NCBI RefSeq assembly: GCF_025685605.1 | Contig: NZ_JAGTUT010000001.1 | Span: 1,178,001 to 1,242,000 of the forward strand | Direction: 5' to 3' | DNA length: 64,000 nt | Origin: Granulicella arctica | GTDB lineage: Bacteria > Acidobacteriota > Terriglobia > Terriglobales > Acidobacteriaceae | Shown here: piece after piece, positions 35,561-44,103 of the stretch | Numbering within the stretch: the stretch's first letter is position 1 | How the letters are laid out: each line of letters begins with the position of its first letter | The notes under the pieces: model-generated | What the model was told of the DNA's origin: nothing | What the model saw: only the letters and a program-made list of their open reading frames with translations | Databases searched by the model: none | Translations under genes and position numbers: made by a program

Positions 35561-38284
35561 ATGGCCACAAAACGCGCGAGTAAGGCGAAGGCACCCGATG
35601 CCGCAGACGCCGTCGATGAGCAACTGGAGCGATATCGTTCCATGCGGGACTTCGGCGTAACCGCGGAGCCGAGTGGCGACAAATCTGCTGCCAAAGCTAC
35701 ATCTGCGGCGAACAAGCTGCCGTTTGTCATCCAGAAGCATGCTGCCTCGCACCTGCACTATGACTTTCGCCTTGGATGGAACGGGGTGCTGAAGAGTTGG
35801 GCTGTGGCTAAGGGTCCGAGCTACGTTGTGAAAGATAAACGGCTGGCCGTACAGGTGGAAGATCACCCGATGGAGTATGGCGGCTTCGAGGGCATCATCC
35901 CCAAAGGGCAGTATGGCGGGGGCACCGTGATGGTCTGGGACCAGGGCACGTGGGAGCCGCAGGCGGGCCATACGGATGTCGACGAGGGCCTGCGTACTGG
36001 CTCGTTGAAGATCATCATGCATGGAACGAAGATGCAGGGGAAGTGGGCGCTCGTCCGCATGGGTGGAAAGGCGGCAACGGAGCGCAAGCCGAACTGGCTC
36101 CTGATCAAAGAGCATGATGAATTCGAGCGGGCAGCCGACGCTCCGTGCATTACGGAAGAGAAGCCGGACAGCGCCGTAACTGGTCGAAGCCTCGAGGAGA
36201 TCGCCAAGAGCGAAGACCATGTCTGGAACTCCAAGGAGACAGCGAAGGGCAATGCCTGGTACCGCACCGACGTCGCACCGGCCGCCGAACCTGCTCCGAA
36301 GAAAGCAGCAAAGAAGAGCAGTAAGGCCGCTGGGGGGTTCTTCGAGATCGCTCATACACCTACCGAGAAGCTACCGGAGTTTGTGTCTCCACAGCTTGCA
36401 CTACAAGCCACGACACCACCGTCGGAGAGTGGCTGGCTGCATGAGTTGAAGCTTGATGGCTACCGCATGCAGGCGCGCAAAGATGGCGCGAATGTACAGA
36501 TCTTGACCCGCAGTGGGCTTGACTGGACCCATCGCATGAAGACGATAGCCGATCAGGTTGCGACCCTGCCGGTTGAGAGCGCGGTGCTCGATGGCGAGGT
36601 GGTGGTGCTTGCGGAGAACGGCACGACCAGCTTTGCCGATCTGCAGGCGGCGTTTCAAGAGGGCGTGAAGAAGCCTCTCACCTACTTCGTCTTCGACCTG
36701 CTTCACCTGAATGGACACAACCTGCGCAATCTGCCGCTGACCGAGCGTAAGACACTGCTCGCACAGGTGCTTGCCGGTGCCGGCGAGTTCCTACAATTGA
36801 GCGAGCACATGGAGACCAAGGGCGACGTCATGTTCCACAAGGCGTGTGAGCTTCATGCTGAGGGGATCATCTCGAAGCGTGCCTCGAGCAAGTACGTCTC
36901 CGGCCGCAGCTCCGATTGGCTGAAGCTGAAGTGCATTCATGAGCAGGAGTTCGTGATTGGCGGCTTCACCCTGCCGTCGAACGGTATCCACGGTATTGGT
37001 GCGCTGCTGCTTGGCTACTACGAAGGCAAGCGACTGGTATATGCGGGGCGCACCGGCACGGGCTTCACCACGAAGTCGCATCGCATCATTCGCGATCAGC
37101 TCGATGCGCTCCGGCAGGACGCCGATCCTTTCGATAAGCCTCCGGCTGAGGCGAGGCGAGGCGCGATCTGGGTGGAGCCAAAGCTGGTTGCGCAGGTGAA
37201 TTTCGCGACATGGACGAAGGAGAACCTGGTGCGTCAGGCCTCCTTCAAAGGAATGCGTGAGGACAAAGCCGCGGAGGAGGTGACGCGCGAGGAGGCGACC
37301 ACGCCGCCTACGCCGCGACGCTCGAAAGACGCGCCAGGTGTGCCGCCCGCCGCAGAAGCTAAGAAGAGTGCCGCTGCTCCGGCAAAGATTGAACACGCTC
37401 CTGTGAGGCTCACGCATCCCGACAAAGTTGTTGACGTCGAATCGCAGCTTACGAAGCAGAAGCTTGCCGACTACTACTGGGCTGTGGCCGCCGAGATGCT
37501 GCCGCATATCAGCGGACGACCTCTCTCGCTCGTGCGCTGTCCTGAAGGCAGCGAGAAGCCCTGCTTCTATCAGAAGCATAAGAACCACATGCTGCCGCCG
37601 GGCATCGAGTCGATTGACGTGCCGGACAAGAAGACCGGCAAACCTGATCCCTACATCACGCTTTCGACGCCTGAGGCGCTGGCCGGGCTGGCACAGATGG
37701 GTGTGCTCGAGGTCCATCCGTGGGGCTCGCGGAACGACGATCTTGAACATCCTGACCGCATCATTATCGACCTTGACCCGGATACTGCCATCTCCTGGGA
37801 GACGCTGACGAGCAGCGCTGCCGAGGTGCGCAAGGAGTTGAAGAAGCTTGGGCTTGAGAGCTTCCTCAAACTCACCGGCGGCAAGGGTCTGCATGTCATC
37901 TTTCCGATCGAGCCGGAGTACGACTGGAGTGTCATCAAGCAGTTTGCGCATGCCTTTGTGCTCCAGTTGGAGCGGTCAGCGCCTACGCGCTATCTGACCA
38001 AGATGACAAAGTCGGCGCGAACCAATCGGATCTATCTCGACTACCTGCGCAATGAGCGAGGAGCTACGGCGGTAGCTGCCTTCTCCCCGCGTGCCCGCGC
38101 TGGAGCGGCGGTCTCGCTTCCCTTAAGCTGGAGCGACCTCGACCTTGCGGAGCGACCGGTCTTCCATGCAGCCGACCTGCCTGACTGGCAGAAGCGGCTT
38201 GCGCGTGATCCCTGGAAGAAACTGCCGCAGACGCGTCAACGGCTTACAGCGGAGATTCTCAAGAGCCTGAAGATCACACCTTGA
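35561..38284 (+). CDS. ligD: Multifunctional NHEJ DNA ligase LigD
   Basis: A 907-residue protein with three domains in the order phosphoesterase, ligase, polymerase. The 3'-phosphoesterase domain (about 45-200) has FVIQKHAASHLHYDFRLGW and a GGTVMVWDQGTWE block. The ATP-dependent ligase domain starts near 275, with the adenylated lysine K297 in ELKLDGYR, EGIISKRASSKYVSGRSSDW and WLKLKC, and an OB-fold after it. The primase-polymerase domain (about 610-900) begins with LTHPDKVV and contains IIDLDPDTAISWE and KLTGGKGLHV. It repairs blunt or gapped double-strand breaks with Ku. It has no strong ribosome site and is likely coupled to ku. Its last 11 nt overlap the convergent gene. Confidence 0.97.
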   Translation: MATKRASKAKAPDAADAVDEQLERYRSMRDFGVTAEPSGDKSAAKATSAANKLPFVIQKHAASHLHYDFRLGWNGVLKSWAVAKGPSYVVKDKRLAVQVEDHPMEYGGFEGIIPKGQYGGGTVMVWDQGTWEPQAGHTDVDEGLRTGSLKIIMHGTKMQGKWALVRMGGKAATERKPNWLLIKEHDEFERAADAPCITEEKPDSAVTGRSLEEIAKSEDHVWNSKETAKGNAWYRTDVAPAAEPAPKKAAKKSSKAAGGFFEIAHTPTEKLPEFVSPQLALQATTPPSESGWLHELKLDGYRMQARKDGANVQILTRSGLDWTHRMKTIADQVATLPVESAVLDGEVVVLAENGTTSFADLQAAFQEGVKKPLTYFVFDLLHLNGHNLRNLPLTERKTLLAQVLAGAGEFLQLSEHMETKGDVMFHKACELHAEGIISKRASSKYVSGRSSDWLKLKCIHEQEFVIGGFTLPSNGIHGIGALLLGYYEGKRLVYAGRTGTGFTTKSHRIIRDQLDALRQDADPFDKPPAEARRGAIWVEPKLVAQVNFATWTKENLVRQASFKGMREDKAAEEVTREEATTPPTPRRSKDAPGVPPAAEAKKSAAAPAKIEHAPVRLTHPDKVVDVESQLTKQKLADYYWAVAAEMLPHISGRPLSLVRCPEGSEKPCFYQKHKNHMLPPGIESIDVPDKKTGKPDPYITLSTPEALAGLAQMGVLEVHPWGSRNDDLEHPDRIIIDLDPDTAISWETLTSSAAEVRKELKKLGLESFLKLTGGKGLHVIFPIEPEYDWSVIKQFAHAFVLQLERSAPTRYLTKMTKSARTNRIYLDYLRNERGATAVAAFSPRARAGAAVSLPLSWSDLDLAERPVFHAADLPDWQKRLARDPWKKLPQTRQRLTAEILKSLKITP

Positions 38285-38777
38285 AGAGCAGTTCGACGAT
38301 GTGCTTCGAGAACTCGTCGGCTGTCTCGAAGCTCTTTGGAGCGTCGCCGAAGGACTCTCCGAGGGTCATCTTGTCTTGCGGGTCGACCTGGAAGCTGTAG
38401 TGGGCCAGCGTGTGCTCGGTCGTATCTTCGATGACCTTGTCTGGAGCGACTCCGCGTCCACGCGCGTAGTCGAGCGTCACATCGGCGTCATTGTGCTTCA
38501 GCGTCGCGTCAAACCATGGAAAGCGGCTGCGCGTGAGCTTGACCTCGGCCGGTCCGGTTCGAACGATGGAGGTCTCACAGGAGATGGGGCTGCCCTGGAG
38601 CTGACTGCGAATCTCGGTGAAGTCCTGCTCTATCGCAGCTACAGCGGCCAGGAAGAAGACCTTACCTTCTGCGTCGATGATGCCGGCTCGATGCTGCTCC
38701 CTGCCGTAGCTCTCGGCCGCATCCCGTCCCTTTTCCTTCAGGTCCCCTGCAAGCTGCTCGATCCACTCTTTGCCCAT
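38274..38777 (-). CDS. Unrecognised 167-residue cytosolic protein
   Basis: I do not recognise a family. The protein is charged and soluble-looking, without signal peptide or membrane segment. It starts with a Lys/Glu-rich helix (WIEQLAGDLKEKGRDAAESY), continues with FFLAAVAAIEQDFTEIRSQL and a beta-rich middle (SIVRTGPAEVKLTRSRFPWF; DADVTLDYARGRG), and ends in a FETADEFSKHIVELLF helix. It is convergent with ligD and overlaps its 3' end by 11 nt. The gene-like codon pattern, GAGAG upstream of the ATG and lack of a competing frame make it a likely real gene. A link to DNA repair is only positional. Confidence 0.75.
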   Translation of the reverse strand: MGKEWIEQLAGDLKEKGRDAAESYGREQHRAGIIDAEGKVFFLAAVAAIEQDFTEIRSQLQGSPISCETSIVRTGPAEVKLTRSRFPWFDATLKHNDADVTLDYARGRGVAPDKVIEDTTEHTLAHYSFQVDPQDKMTLGESFGDAPKSFETADEFSKHIVELLFKV

Positions 38778-38894
38778 TGATCTCTCAGTTCTGTGCCTGC
38801 GCGTTTGGTCAAATTACTCGCTGCCGTGGCTTTAGATACTTTGACGGTAAACTTGAGCCAAAGGCCGCACGCGGCAAATCCGGGGACCTCGTGG

Positions 38895-39017
38895 CGAAAA
38901 GTTTTTCTCTTTCAGGTCCAAGGTCTAACATAACGTTGGACTTAGGTCTGGACCTCGAAGATGCAAGTCCCCTTCATATGGACCTGCCGGGGGTGCCTGA
39001 AGGGTGAAATTGTCAAG
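38895..39017 (-). repeat. Degenerate dispersed repeat, copy C (inverted)
   Basis: Read on the minus strand it runs CTTGACAATTTC (39017-39006), then GTCCAGACCTAAGTCC from 38953, ATGTTAGACCTTGGACCTG and GAGAAAAACTTTTCG ending near 38894. This matches copies A and B at 24272-24611, with a 64-nt instead of a 75-nt anchor spacing. It fills most of the 281-nt gap before the small-protein gene. Confidence 0.65.
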
Positions 39018-39058
39018 TTTCTGCCGCCGGGTTTGCTAAGCAGTCAGAGGAGAATTCG

Positions 39059-39334
39059 ATGGGTCGCCTGGTTTTGCGTGGAGTGCTGGTGCTGGCAGTG
39101 GTTCTCGCGTTCCTGTATGCGGGCGACTGGGTGGTGCTGCATCAGCGCATCTCCCACGGCACGGCCTTTCGAACGATTCCCGTCCACCAGTTCCTCGCGA
39201 CTCCGCTCAAAGGCCAGAAGGAGGAGTACGACTACGACGGCGACCTGCCCGTCACCTGTAGCCGTTCCCTCTTTCCGCAGGCTGGAAATCTGCCCTGCTG
39301 GTGGCTCTCCCGTCATACGACACAGTGGGAGTAG
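39059..39334 (+). CDS. Small membrane-anchored or exported protein, unknown function
   Basis: 91 residues. Residues about 5-25 form a single hydrophobic segment (RLVLRGVLVLAVVLAFLYAGDW). The rest, about 65 residues, should be periplasmic or external; it contains HQRISHGTAFRTIPVHQFLA, a KEEYDYDGDLPVTCSRSL segment and a second cysteine in NLPCWWLSRHTTQWE, so one disulfide is possible. An excellent GAGGAG stands 6 nt before the ATG, good evidence for translation despite the short length. It precedes mqnC by 36 nt in the same direction. I do not know a named family for it. Confidence 0.75.
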   Translation: MGRLVLRGVLVLAVVLAFLYAGDWVVLHQRISHGTAFRTIPVHQFLATPLKGQKEEYDYDGDLPVTCSRSLFPQAGNLPCWWLSRHTTQWE

Positions 39335-39370
39335 GCGCTGCCGCGCAACAAACGTATCTACAATAGAGCA

Positions 39371-40435
39371 ATGAGTACGGCGGAGCTTACCTTCGAGGAG
39401 ATTCATCAGACCGTGAGCAGCGGTGGCCGCATCAGCCGCGACGACGCCCGGTGGCTCTGGCAGAACGCTTCGGATGCCGAACTTCGTACGCTGGCCATGC
39501 AGGTTCGCGGGCGGTTTCACCAGCCTGACGCCTGCACGTACATGATCATGCGCATCATCAACTACACGAACGTCTGTGTAGCCCAGTGCGACTACTGCGC
39601 CTTCTACCGTTTACCGGGACAGGAGGGCGGCTACGTTATGGAGCAGGCGGAGGTCTTTCGCAAGCTCGACGAACTGCTCGCGCTGGGCGGTGATCTTGCG
39701 GCCTTCAACGGGGGCTTCAATCCTCACCTGCCGCTGAGCTATTACTGCGATCTCTTCCGTAGCATCCGCGAACGCTTTGGCGACGCGGTCGAATTCTATG
39801 CGCTTACCATTGCCGAGTTTATGTACCTAGCCGACCACGCGAAGCTGGACTATCAGACCGCTGCTGAGCAGTTCAAGGAAGCAGGGGTTCGCTGGATTAC
39901 CGGGGGCGGGTCTGAGATTCTGACGGAAGACTTTCGGAAGCGGCATAGCAAGTTCAAATACACCGTCGCGCAGTACTTTGAGGCTCAGGACGCCATTGTC
40001 GCGGCGGGTCTGAAGACTACGGCGACCATGGTGATCGGCTTTGACGAGAGCCTTGAAGAGCGCCTTGAACACCTGGAACGCACGCGTGACTTTCAGGATG
40101 AGACGCATGGCCTGGCCAGCTTTCTCTGCTGGACCTACAAGCCTTATTTCACCCAGATCGGCGGCATTGAGATCGGGACCGGCGAGTATCTTCGGCATCT
40201 TGCGCTTAGCCGTATTTATCTCGACAACGTTCACCATATCCGCACCTCCGTCCTCACACAGAATGAGCGCGCCCTGGAAGGGCTGGCCTATGGTGCGGAC
40301 GACTTCGACCTGCCTATCGAAGATGAAGTGACCCAGAAGGCGGGGGCGACGATCAGCCTCAACTTCGATCGCATTCTCGATGTGGCTCGGCAGCTTGGCT
40401 TTACGCCGCAGTATCGTCACGTCGCACGGTCCTAA
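39371..40435 (+). CDS. mqnC: Cyclic dehypoxanthinyl futalosine synthase MqnC (radical SAM)
   Basis: A 354-residue radical-SAM enzyme of the futalosine route to menaquinone. The [4Fe-4S] cluster motif is C69-x3-C73-x2-C76 in NYTNVCVAQCDYCAFYR. Further MqnC blocks are QIGGIEIGTGEYLRHLALSR and YGADDFDLPIEDEV; TMVIGFDESLEERLEHLERT is a shared radical-SAM-barrel stretch. The close relative MqnE has a similar cluster, but the INYTNVC...CAFYR context fits MqnC better. Other mqn genes are not in the window. It implies a menaquinone-based respiratory chain. Confidence 0.93.
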   Translation: MSTAELTFEEIHQTVSSGGRISRDDARWLWQNASDAELRTLAMQVRGRFHQPDACTYMIMRIINYTNVCVAQCDYCAFYRLPGQEGGYVMEQAEVFRKLDELLALGGDLAAFNGGFNPHLPLSYYCDLFRSIRERFGDAVEFYALTIAEFMYLADHAKLDYQTAAEQFKEAGVRWITGGGSEILTEDFRKRHSKFKYTVAQYFEAQDAIVAAGLKTTATMVIGFDESLEERLEHLERTRDFQDETHGLASFLCWTYKPYFTQIGGIEIGTGEYLRHLALSRIYLDNVHHIRTSVLTQNERALEGLAYGADDFDLPIEDEVTQKAGATISLNFDRILDVARQLGFTPQYRHVARS

Positions 40436-40781
40436 GGCTACCGCGGATTGGCGCGGAATAACGCGGATTTAGTGCGAGTGCTTTCTTGCGCAAAGCAACT
40501 TCTGCCTATAGGCAGCTTAGGACACACCGGGACAGAAGCGTACCTCAGCGGCTAAAGCCGCACGAAACACCAGGCTGGTGGCACGGCTGAAGCCGTGCCC
40601 TTAACGAGACGAGAGTTGTGAGACGGCTGAAGGCGTGCCCTTAACAGGACGAAGCTTGATCAGAGATTTTCTTTAGATCTCTCTTGTTCTTGAATCCGCG
40701 TTTATCCCTGGCGATCCGCGGTTAATTTTATTTTTCATGCAGAACCTAACCGCGCGGGGAAACCCTTGTCTAATCGGGCGA
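40436..40781. other. Gene-free gap with composite palindromic element
   Basis: 346 nt between mqnC and the sigma-factor start. Almost all of it is the inverted-repeat-bounded element described separately. No start-site signals for the sigma operon could be assigned with confidence. Confidence 0.7.
40439..40725. repeat. Composite repeat bounded by 30-nt imperfect inverted repeats
   Basis: The left arm at 40439-40470 (TACCGCGGATTGGCGCGGAA...) is the imperfect reverse complement of the right arm at 40692-40725. Inside are a hairpin CTGCCTATAGGCAG (40502-40515), GCGGCTAAAGCCGC (40548-40561) and GCACGGCTGAAGCCGTGC (40581-40598). A 40-bp tandem duplication follows, ACGGCTGAAG[CG]CGTGCCCTTAAC at 40583 and 40623. 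The design resembles a REP/MITE-like mobile repeat; no transposase is present. Confidence 0.7.
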
Positions 40782-41366
40782 ATGGATAAGTCAGAGAAAG
40801 ACGCGATCAAGCAGATTCTTGCTGGCAACCGGGACGCCTACAGGGTTCTGATGGATCGCCACTTCCCTGCCGTCTTTCGCATCGCTTTTCGCGTCACCGG
40901 CAACCAGTCGGACGCTGAGGACGCTGCGCAGGAAGCGTTTCTGCGCGGCTACAACAAGCTTTCGAGCTTCCGTCAGGAGGCGCAGTTTTCAACATGGATT
41001 ACGCGAATCGCTATGAATACCTCTATCAATCTCGTTGAACGCCGGAATCGCGACCTTAGCCAATATGGCTCGCGTGTTGCCGAGGAGACCTCGTCCGCTG
41101 ATGGAACGATGCAGGTCGCTGACGCTGCGGCCAGTCCGGAACGACTGTACTTTGATGGCGAATCCGCCACGCTTCGCAACGCGGCGATGGACGCTCTAAC
41201 GCCGATGGAACGCACCGCCTTCACACTGCGCCATGTGGAAGATCTTCCACTTGCGGAGATCGCAACCGCTCTCAATATTCCAGCCAACTCGGTAAAGCAG
41301 GCTGTATTTCGCGCTGTCGGCAAGCTTCGACGGTCGCTCGCACCACTTGCAGGAGGCATTCGATGA
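40782..41366 (+). CDS. ECF-type RNA polymerase sigma factor
   Basis: A 194-residue sigma-70-family factor with only regions 2 and 4. Region 2 covers DAEDAAQEAFLRGYNKLSSF and FSTWITRIAMNTSINL; region 4 covers LTPMERTAFTLRHVEDLPLAEIATALNIPANSVKQAV. The ATG at 40782 was chosen because it gives the normal ECF start close to the first helix; an in-frame ATG at 40737 is possible but lies just past the repeat element. Its stop overlaps the start of a zinc-finger anti-sigma gene (ATGA), so the pair is a sigma/anti-sigma module. The inducing signal is unknown. Confidence 0.92.
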   Translation: MDKSEKDAIKQILAGNRDAYRVLMDRHFPAVFRIAFRVTGNQSDAEDAAQEAFLRGYNKLSSFRQEAQFSTWITRIAMNTSINLVERRNRDLSQYGSRVAEETSSADGTMQVADAAASPERLYFDGESATLRNAAMDALTPMERTAFTLRHVEDLPLAEIATALNIPANSVKQAVFRAVGKLRRSLAPLAGGIR

Positions 41367-42085
41367 ACAAGTTACAACACATCTCTGAAGACGATCTGAT
41401 CGCCTTTCATCTTCATGAGAGCGCTACTGGCAGCCTCGATGAGAACGCTATTCGCCAGCATCTCGAGACGTGTGTCGAGTGCGCAGAACTCTCTGCCTCG
41501 ATCGCCGAGACGTTGCGTGTCTTTTCCGCTGAGCCGGTGCCTGAGCCAAATCTTGAACAGAATTGGCAGCGTCTGCGGGGCAATCTGAGTGTCCTCAGCC
41601 CTGCACACAAATCTGCCTGGCGGTGGCTGCTTTGGCCCTCTGCTGGACTGGCTACTGCAGCCGTCGCTCTTCTGCTGATTGTGGGTTTGAAGACGAAGCC
41701 GTGGGCCGCTCCTCATCGTGAGCAGGCGACCCTATTGCGCAAAGGACCGCTGACCGACAAGCCCACCGATCCGCAGATCGCAAACCATCTCGATAGCGCG
41801 GAGCGTCTGCTGACTGAGGTCAATCACGCCTCCGGGCCGCTTGATGAGGCAACACTTTCGCAGGCCCACGATCTGCTGCTCAAGAATGCCGTGTACGTGA
41901 AGACCGCGCATGAGCAGGGCGATCTCAGCGAGGCTTCCGTGCTTGAAAATCTTGGCCGGGTGCTGACCAATATCGATCACGAATCGACTTCAGAGCATGG
42001 TAGCTGGCATCTTCGCTTCGCGTGGAATACCGATGGCCTGCTGCTCGAAATTCGCATTCTGCGCCAGAACGACAACCGACTTTAG
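41363..42085 (+). CDS. Putative anti-sigma factor with HxxxCxxC zinc finger and one membrane helix
   Basis: A 240-residue membrane protein. The N-terminal cytoplasmic zinc-binding anti-sigma domain has HLETCVEC (the H-x3-C-x2-C motif, about residues 33-40). One membrane helix follows at about 91-113 (WLLWPSAGLATAAVALLLIVGL), then a periplasmic C-terminal domain of about 125 residues with HLDSAERLLTEVNHA and ENLGRVLTNIDHES. It should hold the sigma factor inactive until an envelope signal releases it. The ATGA overlap with the sigma gene and the two downstream HEAT-repeat genes support one operon. Confidence 0.88.
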   Translation: MNKLQHISEDDLIAFHLHESATGSLDENAIRQHLETCVECAELSASIAETLRVFSAEPVPEPNLEQNWQRLRGNLSVLSPAHKSAWRWLLWPSAGLATAAVALLLIVGLKTKPWAAPHREQATLLRKGPLTDKPTDPQIANHLDSAERLLTEVNHASGPLDEATLSQAHDLLLKNAVYVKTAHEQGDLSEASVLENLGRVLTNIDHESTSEHGSWHLRFAWNTDGLLLEIRILRQNDNRL

Positions 42086-42109
42086 CTCTACCAGGAAGGA
42101 CCTACTCTC

Positions 42110-43030
42110 ATGAAGCTTCGCACCTCACTCTCCCTTGTCTCCTCGGCCCTGCTCCTTACGTTTGCCGCAGCCCAGCCCTTACATTCGCTGTCACCGGCGC
42201 CAGCTTTCATCTACGTCATTGCTCCGTCCGACGATCCTGCCTATGCTGCCGGAACAAATGCGATGAACGAGCATCGCTGGAACGACGCTGTTACTTCGTT
42301 CGACAAGGTGATCAATGCGAAGGGCAGCCACACGGATGCTGCGCTCTATTGGAAGGCCTACTCGCTGAACAAGCTTGGCAACAAGCCGCTTGCACTGGCT
42401 ACCTGCTACCAGCTTCGCTCGCACTATACGAGCAGTCCCTGGAACAAGGACTGCCGCGCACTAGGGATTGATCTACGCGTTGATGTCGGTGTCGATAACG
42501 TCGTGGTGCCTGCGATCCATCCCACGACTGAACTGCGGTTGGACATGACGCGAGCCAACGGCTCCGATGAAGATCTGAAGATGCTGGCACTCAACTCGCT
42601 CCTGCACCAGGACCCTTCGCGAGCGATCCCGGTGCTGCGCAGTATCCTCGCTGGCAACCAGCCGATGGAGCTAAAGAAGCATGCCATCTTCGTGCTTGCG
42701 CAGAGCAAGTCGCCTGAGGCGGAGGCCGTCCTTCACGACGCGGTAACGGGCAAGATGGACCCGGTGTTGCAGCGGCAGGCGATCGAGATGATGGGCGTCT
42801 TCGAAGGTAAGCGCGCCAACGATACCCTCGCTGAGGTCTATCGCACTACCTCTGATCCGCAGGTCAAGAAGTCCGTCATCTCTGCCTTCTTCATCTCGCA
42901 GGATGCTCCGCGCCTCGTCGAGCTTGCACGCAACGAGAAGGACCTGAACCTGAAACGCTCCATCGTCTCGCAACTGGCGATCATGAACGATAAGGCCGCC
43001 ACGGACTACATGCTCGAACTGCTCAAGTAA
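42110..43030 (+). CDS. Exported TPR/HEAT-repeat protein
   Basis: 306 residues with a signal peptide (residues 1 to about 24; LSLVSSALLLTFAAAQPL). A TPR-like pair comes first (GTNAMNEHRWNDAVTSFDKV; ALYWKAYSLNKLGNKPLALA), then HEAT-type helical repeats from about residue 150 on (ELKKHAIFVLAQSKSPEAE; LQRQAIEMMGVFEGKRAND; QVKKSVISAFFISQ; LKRSIVSQLAIMNDKAA). It looks like a periplasmic protein-interaction scaffold. It begins 24 nt after the anti-sigma gene and resembles the next gene product in its repeat half. It may sense or transmit the signal of the sigma/anti-sigma pair; this is inference. Confidence 0.85.
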   Translation: MKLRTSLSLVSSALLLTFAAAQPLHSLSPAPAFIYVIAPSDDPAYAAGTNAMNEHRWNDAVTSFDKVINAKGSHTDAALYWKAYSLNKLGNKPLALATCYQLRSHYTSSPWNKDCRALGIDLRVDVGVDNVVVPAIHPTTELRLDMTRANGSDEDLKMLALNSLLHQDPSRAIPVLRSILAGNQPMELKKHAIFVLAQSKSPEAEAVLHDAVTGKMDPVLQRQAIEMMGVFEGKRANDTLAEVYRTTSDPQVKKSVISAFFISQDAPRLVELARNEKDLNLKRSIVSQLAIMNDKAATDYMLELLK

Positions 43031-43061
43031 GGATCTGTAAGCGTACCCAAGGAGAATCCCC

Positions 43062-44099
43062 ATGCCGCCTGTCACACGAAGCTTCGCCCTAAGCCTCCTG
43101 CTCTCCGTGTCGTCCCTGCTGATTGCCCAGCAGCCTCCTACTGTCCTGCACGCGCAGTTCTCTACGCAATCCGCGGAGCATGGCCTTAGCCCCGAGATCG
43201 ACCGCCTCAAGCAAGCGGGCGGACCGCTGTGGACTGGCTATTTCATCCCAGTTGAGGAACACTTCCAGACTTCGAACGGCGACGGGATCTCCTACCTTGA
43301 GAGCCACTACCAGCGGACCGAAGGCAAGCACGACTACAGCAACAGCACGCCTACCGATCACGCCGTGATCCTGCTGCGCATCGCTGGCGGCAACGTCGAG
43401 AAGATTCGCGTTGAGAGTGCTAACCGGCAGCTCGATGCGGGTGGGCTACGCTTCGTGTGGTTGACGGGAGTGACGCCTGCAGACAGTATTCGCACGCTCA
43501 AGACGCTCGCGGTCACGGGTGGCCTGCTGCCGCTCCGCGAAGAGGCCGTGTTCCCGATCTCGCTGCACCATGCTCCTGAGACCGTTCCAGCGTTAGCCGA
43601 GATTGCAGGGCCGAGCAATGATCTTGCTCTTCGCGAGAAGGCAGCCTTCTGGCTTGCCAATCAACACGGACACGATGGCTTCGCCGCGATACAGCGCTTT
43701 ACTCGCGACGATGCTGATCCGAAGTTCCGCGAGAAGCTTACCTTCGATCTCACTCTTTCGCACGATCCCGCCGCGCTTGAGGAGTTGATTCGCATGGCAC
43801 ACACTGACGCCTCGCCGCAGGTTCGCAAGCAGGCGCAGTTCTGGATGGCGACCTCCGGCGGCAAGAAGGTTGCAGGCGACCTTCGCACGTCGGCACAGAG
43901 CGACCCTGACAGGGAGGTGCGTAAGTCCGCAGTCTTCGCTCTTTCGCGACTTCCCGGCGATGAAGCTGCGGCACAGTTGATCCAGGTTGCGCAGTCGAGC
44001 AAGGATGGCGAGGTGCGCAAGCAGGCGGTCTTCTGGCTGGGGCAATCGAACGATCCGCGTGCGCTCGATTACCTCACACAACTGCTCACGACGAACTAG
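43062..44099 (+). CDS. Exported HEAT-repeat protein
   Basis: 345 residues with a signal peptide (residues 1 to about 23; LLLSVSSLLIAQQ). The N-terminal 150 residues form a beta-rich unknown domain containing GPLWTGYFIPVEEHF and a YLESHY block. The C-terminal half has five or more HEAT-like repeats (REKAAFWLANQ; REKLTFDLTLSHDPAALEEL; VRKQAQFWMATSGGKK; VRKSAVFALSRLPGDEAA; VRKQAVFWLGQSNDPRA). AAGGAG precedes the ATG. The upstream neighbour shares the HEAT half but not the front. It is last in the sigma/anti-sigma operon and is followed by a strong terminator. Confidence 0.87.
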   Translation: MPPVTRSFALSLLLSVSSLLIAQQPPTVLHAQFSTQSAEHGLSPEIDRLKQAGGPLWTGYFIPVEEHFQTSNGDGISYLESHYQRTEGKHDYSNSTPTDHAVILLRIAGGNVEKIRVESANRQLDAGGLRFVWLTGVTPADSIRTLKTLAVTGGLLPLREEAVFPISLHHAPETVPALAEIAGPSNDLALREKAAFWLANQHGHDGFAAIQRFTRDDADPKFREKLTFDLTLSHDPAALEELIRMAHTDASPQVRKQAQFWMATSGGKKVAGDLRTSAQSDPDREVRKSAVFALSRLPGDEAAAQLIQVAQSSKDGEVRKQAVFWLGQSNDPRALDYLTQLLTTN

Positions 44100-44103
44100 A
44101 CAG

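Noticed and set aside
40742..40773. GAACC...GTCTAA as an autoregulated ECF promoter
   Set aside because: The spacing (about 21 nt) is too long for the GGAAC-N16/17-GTC pattern.
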